Shown: positions 1 through 5,092 of the stretch, piece after piece
Numbering within the stretch: the stretch's first letter is position 1
Layout: every line of letters starts with the position of its first letter
DNA from: CAZSPL01 sp964608735
Lineage (GTDB): Bacteria > JAJVIF01 > JAPKYR01 > CAZSPL01
DNA: 27,437 nucleotides
Direction of reading: 5' to 3'
NCBI GenBank assembly: GCA_964608735.1
Contig: CAZSPL010000020.1
Location: 1-27,437 of the forward strand
The notes under the pieces: model-generated
Seen by the model: only the letters and a program-made list of their open reading frames with translations
Databases searched by the model: none
Told to the model about the DNA's origin: nothing
Made by a program: the position numbers and the translations under genes

Positions 1-11
1 ATAGTACGCAT
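1..11 (-). CDS. Possible 5' end of a gene following the TolC-family gene (partial)
   Basis: On the minus strand an ATG at 11-9 is followed by CGT ACT and then the window edge, so only Met-Arg-Thr can be read. A strong Shine-Dalgarno GAGGAGG lies at 24-18, six bases before this ATG, which is the main support. The gene would begin 105 bases after the TolC-family stop codon, on the same strand. In tripartite export operons this position is often held by a periplasmic adaptor (HlyD/MacA type), but nothing in the three readable codons tests that. On the opposite strand, frame 1 reads a 13-residue hydrophobic tail ending at 42, so a plus-strand gene end is an alternative. Confidence 0.35.
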
Positions 12-116
12 CGCCGTCCTCCTCGCCCTGATGAGCGCATGAGTATCCCACGGGACTTCATTTAATATAGATACTTAATCCCCATCCGGTAATAACTGAC
101 AGCCCTGTCGATATGC

Positions 117-1454
117 CTACGAAATTTCCGCCTGACTTATGACATCCACTCCCATTGCCTTTCGCAATGCCGCGAGTGATTTGAGATAGTCATAGACGGC
201 CCCGATACGATTCGCCTGCGCGCCTGAAAGTTCCACTTCCGCCGAGAGCACGTCCTGTAATGTCACCACGCCTTCCTTGTAGCCGATTTCCGCCATGCGC
301 TTCGCTTCCTCGGCCAGGGCGAGTGTGGCTGATGTCGCATCCATGCGTTCGAGGGCTTCCTGTATTGCGTAGTATGCATCGGCGACCTCGATGGAGATTC
401 CTTCCTCGATATCGTCGAGCTGCAGCCGCAACTGCTCGGCCTGGTGCATCCCCTGGTCGAATTCGGCGTTCGCCTTGCCGCCGTCATACAGCGGTAGATT
501 CAGGTTGAAAATAAACCGGTAGTTCTCGTCGCTGCTGAATGCGCTGTTGCTTGATGAAAAGTTGTAGGAACTGATGAACCGCAGATCCGGGCGCAATGTC
601 TTCAACCGGGCTCCCGCTTCCGCGAGTCCGATCGACAAACGGAGCCCTTTCAACTCGGGACGCGTCTCGATGGCGGTCACTTTCGCTTCTTCGAGCGTGA
701 TTTCAAGGGGCACCCCTTCAACGTCGTCCGGGTTTATCGTTACCGGGGCGAGGAACTCATCCACGCTGAGGACCTTCATCCATGCGAGTTCGGCCATGTT
801 AAGCGCCTTCCGCGTGCCGATGAGTGATTCCTCGGCGTTCTTCACCGCGACGTCCGCACGGATGACTTCGAATTTCGCCACCTGCCCGGCATCGAATCGT
901 AACTCGGCGATGTGCTTGTCATTGCTTGCCCGATCGAGGTTCTGCTCCTGCACGTCAAGCAGGAGCTGAAGGTAGATGAGATCATAGTAGGAGCTTTCCA
1001 CGAGGTATTGAATTTCGTCGAGTTTTGTATCATATTCTGATTGCGCCACCCCGAGGTTGTATTCGGAGATCTTCTTCATATTACGGTTGAGGCCGAATGT
1101 GAAAATCGGCTGCGAAAGCGTGAGCGATAATGTATGAATGAAATTGCTCGGAGAGATAACCACCGTGCCTACGCCGGGGAAATCCTGGGTGATTTCCGGT
1201 CCGGACTTGGTGCTCGCGCCGGCCGCGGTGAGGCTGAATAGATCGAGGGCATTCGCGGCCTTGACCCCGAATTGCGCCGCGATGAGTCCCTCGGCGGCGG
1301 CTTTTATCTCAAGATTGTTGGCGAGGGCAATCTTCTGGGCTTCCGGGAGAGTGATCCAGGCCGTTGTGTCGCTCGCGGCCGCATCCTCCGCCGATGCCGG
1401 TAGATTGAACAAGAAAATTGTTATCGCCGTGATAATAATAAGTGTCCGGGGCAT
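117..1454 (-). CDS. TolC-family outer-membrane efflux/export protein
   Basis: This 445-residue protein has the features of the outer membrane efflux protein (OEP) family: an N-terminal signal peptide with a likely cleavage after ASA at about residue 22, then two structurally similar halves (roughly 40-240 and 245-435). The helical segments are rich in Ala, Glu and Leu, as expected for the alpha-helical barrel of a TolC trimer. Motifs typical of the family are visible, for example LTLSQPIFTFG and the matching second-half LNLPLYDGGK, both strands of the outer-membrane beta barrel. Length fits the family (about 420-490). The ATG has GGAGG six bases upstream (1461-1465). Such proteins form the outer-membrane exit duct for tripartite pumps or type I secretion. 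Its partner pump is not visible; a second gene may start downstream at position 11. Which substrate it exports cannot be inferred. Confidence 0.93.
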   Translation of the reverse strand: MPRTLIIITAITIFLFNLPASAEDAAASDTTAWITLPEAQKIALANNLEIKAAAEGLIAAQFGVKAANALDLFSLTAAGASTKSGPEITQDFPGVGTVVISPSNFIHTLSLTLSQPIFTFGLNRNMKKISEYNLGVAQSEYDTKLDEIQYLVESSYYDLIYLQLLLDVQEQNLDRASNDKHIAELRFDAGQVAKFEVIRADVAVKNAEESLIGTRKALNMAELAWMKVLSVDEFLAPVTINPDDVEGVPLEITLEEAKVTAIETRPELKGLRLSIGLAEAGARLKTLRPDLRFISSYNFSSSNSAFSSDENYRFIFNLNLPLYDGGKANAEFDQGMHQAEQLRLQLDDIEEGISIEVADAYYAIQEALERMDATSATLALAEEAKRMAEIGYKEGVVTLQDVLSAEVELSGAQANRIGAVYDYLKSLAALRKAMGVDVISQAEIS

Positions 1455-1480
1455 GCTGATCCTCCAGATTATGTGCCCCG

Positions 1481-1489
1481 ATTATATCA
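1481..1489 (-). promoter_or_regulatory. Extended -10 promoter of the TolC-family gene
   Basis: On the minus strand the sequence reads TGATATAAT, a perfect extended -10 (TG-N-TATAAT). It lies 26 bases before the start codon, which leaves a leader of about 20 bases containing the GGAGG ribosome binding site. No good -35 hexamer is evident, as is usual with an extended -10. Confidence 0.6.
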
Positions 1490-1569
1490 GAGCCGGGGCT
1501 GGAGTTTAAATATGTAAATCTTTTGAGGCTCTTCCAGCCCGACGGCGAAAGCTGCTGAGGAGGCAGGAA

Positions 1570-2307
1570 ATGGAATCGGTGCTGATGTTCAAGCCGGAAT
1601 TCTTCGCGGATCTTTATCACAAGGGATTTGCGGGTTGGATGGGCATGGCCCAGGATATGGGGCTGCTCTATCACTTCATTCTCATAGTAGTCGGACTCCT
1701 TGTCTGCTACTACGGTTTCCGAATCTACAGGGTCGTGGTTATCGCCATGGGCGCGTGCATAGGCGCGTTCATTGGACTGATTTTCGTCGACGCCCTGACA
1801 CCTGCATCTTCAGTCGTCTTAGACCCGATGCTTGCGCCCTCGGCATACACTTTTTTCGATTACCTCGGCTTGATAATAGGGGCCGTAATCGGCGGAGCGG
1901 CATTCTATGGCCTTAGCTGGGTGGCGGTATTCGCCCTTGGATTCGTCGGCCTGGGCTTCCTCGGGTTCTTCGCCATGACATCGTTCATCCAGGGCCCCGT
2001 GGCGATAGGCATCGCGGCCGCGCTCGGGGTGATTGGCGGGGCACTCGCGGTGAAGCTCTTCAAACCGTTCGTAATAGTCATCACGGCTATACTCGGAGCA
2101 TTCGATTTCGCCATGGGGGTCGCTGGAATCCTTGTAGCCACCGGGGTTGTTACCGTGCTGACCGGGGACGAAGGCAGCGGCTTATGGGCGTTCCTGCTTC
2201 CATTCGTGCTCATGATAATCCTCGGTATCGTGAACCAGGTGCTCGATAACTACCGGGAAGACTACACTCCAACGCATCCGGCGGAAGAATTGCCCGAACC
2301 GATCTGA
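1570..2307 (+). CDS. Seven-helix membrane protein, DUF4203/TMEM198-like
   Basis: This 245-residue protein has a polar N-terminus of about 30 residues, then roughly seven hydrophobic segments (about 34-56, 58-78, 95-115, 117-140, 145-165, 168-195 and 205-222) and a short acidic, proline-rich cytoplasmic-looking tail. The run of Gly/Ala-rich helices with motifs such as GACIGAFIGLIF and GAVIGGAAFYGL resembles the DUF4203 (TMEM198-type) domain, whose function in bacteria is unknown. The start is supported by GAGGAGG at 1557-1563, six bases upstream. The gene is divergent from the TolC-family gene and ends just before a strong terminator, so it is probably monocistronic. The family assignment rests on overall helix pattern and glycine spacing, not on a catalytic motif. 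Confidence 0.75.
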   Translation: MESVLMFKPEFFADLYHKGFAGWMGMAQDMGLLYHFILIVVGLLVCYYGFRIYRVVVIAMGACIGAFIGLIFVDALTPASSVVLDPMLAPSAYTFFDYLGLIIGAVIGGAAFYGLSWVAVFALGFVGLGFLGFFAMTSFIQGPVAIGIAAALGVIGGALAVKLFKPFVIVITAILGAFDFAMGVAGILVATGVVTVLTGDEGSGLWAFLLPFVLMIILGIVNQVLDNYREDYTPTHPAEELPEPI

Positions 2308-2331
2308 TGAATTCCTGATATTGAAGACATC

Positions 2332-2355
2332 GCCCCGGAAACGGGGCTTTTTTTT
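2332..2355 (+). terminator. Rho-independent terminator after the DUF4203-like gene
   Basis: A six-base-pair stem GCCCCG/CGGGGC (2332-2337 and 2342-2347) with a GAAA tetraloop is followed by eight T residues. It lies 24 bases after the stop codon. Confidence 0.9.
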
Positions 2356-2369
2356 GAAGCCGGTTGGGG

Positions 2370-2378
2370 TGATATAAT
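2370..2378 (+). promoter_or_regulatory. Extended -10 promoter immediately before the 84-residue ORF
   Basis: TGATATAAT at 2370-2378 is a perfect extended -10. Its last base is only nine bases before the ATG at 2388. Transcription would start about three bases upstream of the ATG, giving an essentially leaderless mRNA. No Shine-Dalgarno sequence is present. Confidence 0.6.
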
Positions 2379-2387
2379 TGTTCCGGC

Positions 2388-2642
2388 ATGCAGGCAAAGG
2401 AGCTCAGAAAAATTCTCGAAAATGCGTTTGCCCGGATTGGGTATTCCGTAAGCTATGAACCGATGGATGACGGTAAGGGTGGGCGCTACAGGCTTCGCGA
2501 TAAGCATGAGGTCATCATCGATTCCAAACTTCCGGAGGATGAAAAAGCCGGGATCCTTCTCGAAACGCTCAAGGGGCTGGATATATCGGGGGTTTATCTT
2601 CCTCCCGTGGTGCGACGTCTTCTCGGCGAGGACGATTCATAA
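2388..2642 (+). CDS. Small conserved-looking protein of unknown function (84 aa)
   Basis: This short soluble protein has no signal peptide or membrane segment. The N-terminal half is predicted helical (KELRKILENAFARIG), followed by a glycine-containing beta segment around GGRYRLRDKHEVIIDSKLPE, a further helix, and a C-terminal motif VYLPPVVRRLL. The pattern of a Gly-Gly turn, an 'RLR...VIIDS' strand and a 'YLPPVVR' ending looks like a real small family, but I cannot name it. The gene lacks a Shine-Dalgarno sequence and starts nine bases after a perfect extended -10, so it is probably translated from a near-leaderless mRNA. Its last 49 bases overlap the end of the convergent DUF123 nuclease gene. 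Confidence 0.75.
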   Translation: MQAKELRKILENAFARIGYSVSYEPMDDGKGGRYRLRDKHEVIIDSKLPEDEKAGILLETLKGLDISGVYLPPVVRRLLGEDDS

Positions 2643-3073
2643 GCCCCGGGTTCCCATTTGGAAAGTGTAATTTTATTTTGAACGGCTTCGCGCGAGGCGA
2701 ATTTCGCGGGCAATTTCGAGCCGATGTAAAACAGGTGTGACCGGCAGCGGCAATCGGACGCCCCGAATCCCTTAACCGGCATGGGGTAGTCATCAGCCAT
2801 AGCCTTCGCCACGATGCATTCCTCCCGCGCTAAGGTTTCTTTCACGTACGCGCGGATTACCTGCCCCTTCCGAAGCAGATAATCGATATGCCAGTGAACC
2901 TTTTTCTTCGTTAAGCCGCAATGCCGCATCAGCCTTGTGTCGAGTGAATTCAGCGCGCTGCCGACGTAGGCATAATACCCCGCCCGGAATCGCCGGATTC
3001 CAAGCCTGCCGACATGTATCTCCACCGTTTGAGGCACATGGATTATCAGCACATATATTCCCTTCCGCGTCAC
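2594..3073 (-). CDS. DUF123 / COG1833-type GIY-YIG superfamily nuclease
   Basis: The protein matches the DUF123 family (COG1833, Uri-type members of the GIY-YIG endonuclease superfamily). Visible motifs in order are GIYVLIIH (the GIY strand), VGRLG, AGYYAYVGSAL (the YIG-equivalent strand), LDTRLMRH, HWHIDYLL and the family's Cys-containing GFGASDCRCRSHLF. No partner is known for the family, and a DNA-processing role is only presumed. I place the start at the GTG at 3073 because a TGCTATAAT extended -10 lies six bases upstream, so the mRNA would be leaderless. A longer reading from a GTG at 3109 would put the promoter inside the gene. The last 16 codons, rich in Ser and Arg, overlap the convergent 84-residue ORF and look like a recent stop-codon extension. 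Confidence 0.88.
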   Translation of the reverse strand: MTRKGIYVLIIHVPQTVEIHVGRLGIRRFRAGYYAYVGSALNSLDTRLMRHCGLTKKKVHWHIDYLLRKGQVIRAYVKETLAREECIVAKAMADDYPMPVKGFGASDCRCRSHLFYIGSKLPAKFASREAVQNKITLSKWEPGAYESSSPRRRRTTGGR

Positions 3074-3079
3074 GGGCGG

Positions 3080-3088
3080 ATTATAGCA
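3080..3088 (-). promoter_or_regulatory. Extended -10 promoter of the DUF123 gene, leaderless arrangement
   Basis: The minus strand reads TGCTATAAT. Exactly six bases separate the hexamer from the GTG at 3073, which is the normal distance from a -10 box to the first transcribed base. The start codon would therefore be the 5' end of the transcript. Confidence 0.6.
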
Positions 3089-3102
3089 GCAGGAAACAGA
3101 GA

Positions 3103-3124
3103 GGCCCACCCTGGAGGGTGGGCC
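3103..3124 (-). terminator. Terminator of the Spy-like gene
   Basis: A nine-base-pair perfect stem, GGCCCACCC and its complement (3103-3111 and 3116-3124), has a four-base loop. On the minus strand it is followed by TCTCTGTTTCC, a moderately U-rich tract. It lies 30 bases after the stop codon of the Spy-like gene and just before the DUF123 promoter. Confidence 0.65.
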
Positions 3125-3154
3125 GGGAGAAAAAAGCTTAAGGTGGCGATTGCC

Positions 3155-3964
3155 TTACATGTATTTCAATTTCATGTCGATGACGTCTGACGTGGCTGGA
3201 TCGAGCAGGATGTTGAGTATCATCATATGGCCGTCCATCTCGGGTCCGCCCGGACCGCCCTGGAATCCACCCCTCGGTCCACCCGGTCTGCCCTGGAATC
3301 CGCCCCGGCCCTGCATCCGGTTATCTTTCCGGTTTTCGCGCCGACCCTGCTTGCCTTGCCTGTCCTGACCATCGCGGCCGAATCCCTGGTGGTCCATTCC
3401 CTTTTTCATCATCGCTTTCTGGTCGTCGGTGAGGATGTCGAGGAATGCATCGATATTAGCCTTGATGGCTTCATGCGCTTTCTTGAATTCTTCTTTTTGT
3501 TCGTCGGAAATCTCGGTTTTTTCGGGACGCTCGAACTTATCGGGCTTCTCCCCCTTGAGAAGCGCATCCCTTCGTTCGGTTAGCCGGTCGATCATCTTGT
3601 CGGTTATCTCGCCGGTGATATCATCCATGATCCCGCGCGTATCCTCGCTGAGCGCGGCGATCTCCTTCAACTGGTCGGAGGTGAATTCGAACCGGTCGAT
3701 GAACCCGAGGATCCTGATCTCGCTCATGAGTTCGCGTATTTCCTGGTTCCCGAACGGGCCTTCGGGACCGAAAAACATGCCCATCTGGTCGTGCCCGCCG
3801 CCTGGGCCAAACCCCTGTCCCGGACCCATTCCTTGTCCCTGGCCCTGCCTGCCTCCGGGACCTCCGCCCCATCCGCCCGGCTGCGCGACTACTACGGTCG
3901 TTATCAGCAATCCGCAGACGAGCAGCGTAATCCATGGTGCATATCGAGTAATCTTCTTCAGCAT
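3155..3964 (-). CDS. Spy/CpxP-like periplasmic protein, glycine-rich
   Basis: The chosen ATG at 3964 has GGAGGC at 3977-3972, seven bases upstream. An in-frame ATG ten codons further up lacks such a site. The resulting 269-residue protein starts with a signal peptide (MLKKITRYAPW then a hydrophobic stretch ending in VVVAQ). Next are a Gly/Gln-rich segment, a helical core with LTxxQ-type motifs (FTSDQLKEIAAL and LTDDQKAMM), and a second Gly/Arg-rich low-complexity segment before the C-terminus. LTxxQ repeats in a helical periplasmic protein are the signature of the Spy/CpxP/ZraP group, which act as chaperones or stress sensors in the periplasm. The long Gly-rich insertions and the length (Spy is about 160 residues) are unusual, so a chaperone function is only suggested. 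Confidence 0.8.
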   Translation of the reverse strand: MLKKITRYAPWITLLVCGLLITTVVVAQPGGWGGGPGGRQGQGQGMGPGQGFGPGGGHDQMGMFFGPEGPFGNQEIRELMSEIRILGFIDRFEFTSDQLKEIAALSEDTRGIMDDITGEITDKMIDRLTERRDALLKGEKPDKFERPEKTEISDEQKEEFKKAHEAIKANIDAFLDILTDDQKAMMKKGMDHQGFGRDGQDRQGKQGRRENRKDNRMQGRGGFQGRPGGPRGGFQGGPGGPEMDGHMMILNILLDPATSDVIDMKLKYM

Positions 3965-4000
3965 AATATTTGCCTCCAGATTTATCGGCTTCATGTATTA

Positions 4001-4019
4001 TGTCGAAAATATCTCGACA
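4001..4019. promoter_or_regulatory. Inverted repeat between divergent genes, possible operator
   Basis: TGTCGA at 4001-4006 and TCGACA at 4014-4019 form a 6-7-6 inverted repeat. It lies 36 bases upstream of the Spy-like start and upstream of the plus-strand promoter at 4053. Its position would suit a regulator of the Spy-like gene, but the arms are short and chance is possible. Confidence 0.3.
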
Positions 4020-4052
4020 ATGTTCCCCCGGGGGCGAAATAATTGCCTGCTG

Positions 4053-4061
4053 TGATATAAT
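4053..4061 (+). promoter_or_regulatory. Extended -10 promoter of the membrane protein-nusB operon
   Basis: TGATATAAT at 4053-4061 is a perfect extended -10. It lies 23 bases before the ATG at 4085, with an AGGA ribosome binding site in between. No convincing -35 is seen. Confidence 0.6.
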
Positions 4062-4084
4062 AGGCGGCTCTTACAGGATGCACC

Positions 4085-4462
4085 ATGAAAGTTTCCGGCA
4101 TACGTAATGCCCTCCTTCTTTTTTTCGGCGGTCTCGTCGCGTGGGGACTTATCGTCTGGCTTCCCCACCGGGAGTTCGTGCAGCTTACGGAAAGCCTCGG
4201 CAGACCGGAAAATCTCCCCCCGCTCACACACAAGGTTTTCTTATTGAACAAAGAAATTTATTCAATGCGCTATGTTGAGCTCGTTCTCTACGCAGCGGCA
4301 TGCACAGGCTATTACTTCTTCTACCTGTGGGCGAAGAAGGGGACAGACAGCAGGATGGTGCTTCACAACGTCGTCGTCGTCGCCGTGATCATCGCGATGT
4401 ATGCGCTGCTCATCTACAGCGTGTTCGGCATGCGCGCCGCGATGCGGGGGGTGGCAGGATGA
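4085..4462 (+). CDS. Small membrane protein encoded upstream of nusB
   Basis: This 125-residue protein has three probable transmembrane segments: about 8-26 (ALLLFFGGLVAWGLIVWL), 63-83 (YVELVLYAAACTGYYFFYLW) and 92-115 (LHNVVVVAVIIAMYALLIYSVF). The first two are separated by a polar loop of about 35 residues. No signature motif is visible and I do not recognise the family. Its stop codon overlaps the nusB start codon as ATGA, so the two are translationally coupled. The start is supported by an AGGA seven bases upstream (4075-4078) and by the promoter at 4053. Confidence 0.8.
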   Translation: MKVSGIRNALLLFFGGLVAWGLIVWLPHREFVQLTESLGRPENLPPLTHKVFLLNKEIYSMRYVELVLYAAACTGYYFFYLWAKKGTDSRMVLHNVVVVAVIIAMYALLIYSVFGMRAAMRGVAG

Positions 4463-5010
4463 AAGGTCCGAGCAGGAGGCAGATACGCGAATTCGCCCTC
4501 CAGGCCGTCTACGAAATCGAGGTCGGCAAGCAGGACATGGCGAAGGTGCTCGCGCGTTATATCAAGGAAGAGAACCTCGAAGAAGGCCCGAGGGCATTTT
4601 TGCGCGGTATCGTACGAGGCACGCTTCGCCATGTCTCCTACGTGGATGAGATAGTCGAGCAGTTGAGCCGCGGATGGAAACTTGACCGCATCGCGCGGGT
4701 CGACTTGAGCATATTGCGGCTCGCCATCTTCGAGGTGCTGGTGGGGCTTAAGGGTGAGCAGATAACCGACGCGATAATCATCAACGAAGCGGTGGTGCTC
4801 GCGAAGAAATTTTCCGGCAAGGACGCCGGTAAATTCGTCAACGGCATCCTCGCCACCCTCATCAAGCAGAAACCCCAGTGGGTGGAATATATCCAGAAAC
4901 GCAGGAAGGAAATGAAGGAGGAGGAAGGTAGAGAAGAAGGCGGGGAGGATAGCGGGGAGGAAACCTCAGGCGATGAAAGCACGGAAGCCGTGAGTGAAGC
5001 GCCGAAGTAG
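4459..5010 (+). CDS. nusB: Transcription antitermination factor NusB
   Basis: Residues 1-145 match NusB along their length: the N-terminal helix RRQIREFALQAVYEIEVG, the RAFLRGIVRGTLRH segment, the core LDRIARVDLSILRLAIFEVL, INEAVVLAKKFSGKDAGKFVNGILATLI, and the family's final helix. NusB binds boxA RNA with NusE (ribosomal protein S10) and supports rRNA antitermination. The protein is 183 residues, longer than the usual 130-150, because of a highly acidic Glu/Gly/Ser tail from about residue 152 that is probably disordered. The ATG at 4459 overlaps the preceding stop (ATGA) and gives a normal NusB N-terminus. An upstream in-frame ATG at 4300 would add an Arg-rich extension read from the other gene and is rejected. 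Confidence 0.95.
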   Translation: MKGPSRRQIREFALQAVYEIEVGKQDMAKVLARYIKEENLEEGPRAFLRGIVRGTLRHVSYVDEIVEQLSRGWKLDRIARVDLSILRLAIFEVLVGLKGEQITDAIIINEAVVLAKKFSGKDAGKFVNGILATLIKQKPQWVEYIQKRRKEMKEEEGREEGGEDSGEETSGDESTEAVSEAPK

Positions 5011-5065
5011 GCCGTTATGGAAAGGATTGTGGAAACCGGCGGGCTGGTTTCCGACGAAGGCGCTC

Positions 5066-5074
5066 TGATATAGA
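5066..5074 (+). promoter_or_regulatory. Possible extended -10 promoter of the HEAT-repeat gene
   Basis: TGATATAGA resembles the TGATATAAT boxes seen elsewhere in the window. It lies 18 bases before the ATG, so the Shine-Dalgarno at 5082-5086 would be at the very 5' end of the mRNA. An imperfect hairpin (5031-5052) upstream lacks a T tract and is not a clear nusB terminator, so read-through from nusB is possible. Confidence 0.4.
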
Positions 5075-5092
5075 GCTTGGCGGAGGAATAAA

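Noticed and set aside
1..42. Plus-strand gene end (hydrophobic 13-residue reading ending at 42)
   Set aside because: Too short to judge, and the minus strand has a strong ribosome binding site and ATG in the same place. Not excluded, only less supported.
4300..4458. N-terminal extension of NusB from an upstream ATG
   Set aside because: The extra 53 residues are Arg/His-rich, read from the membrane-protein gene in another frame. NusB normally starts at 4459.
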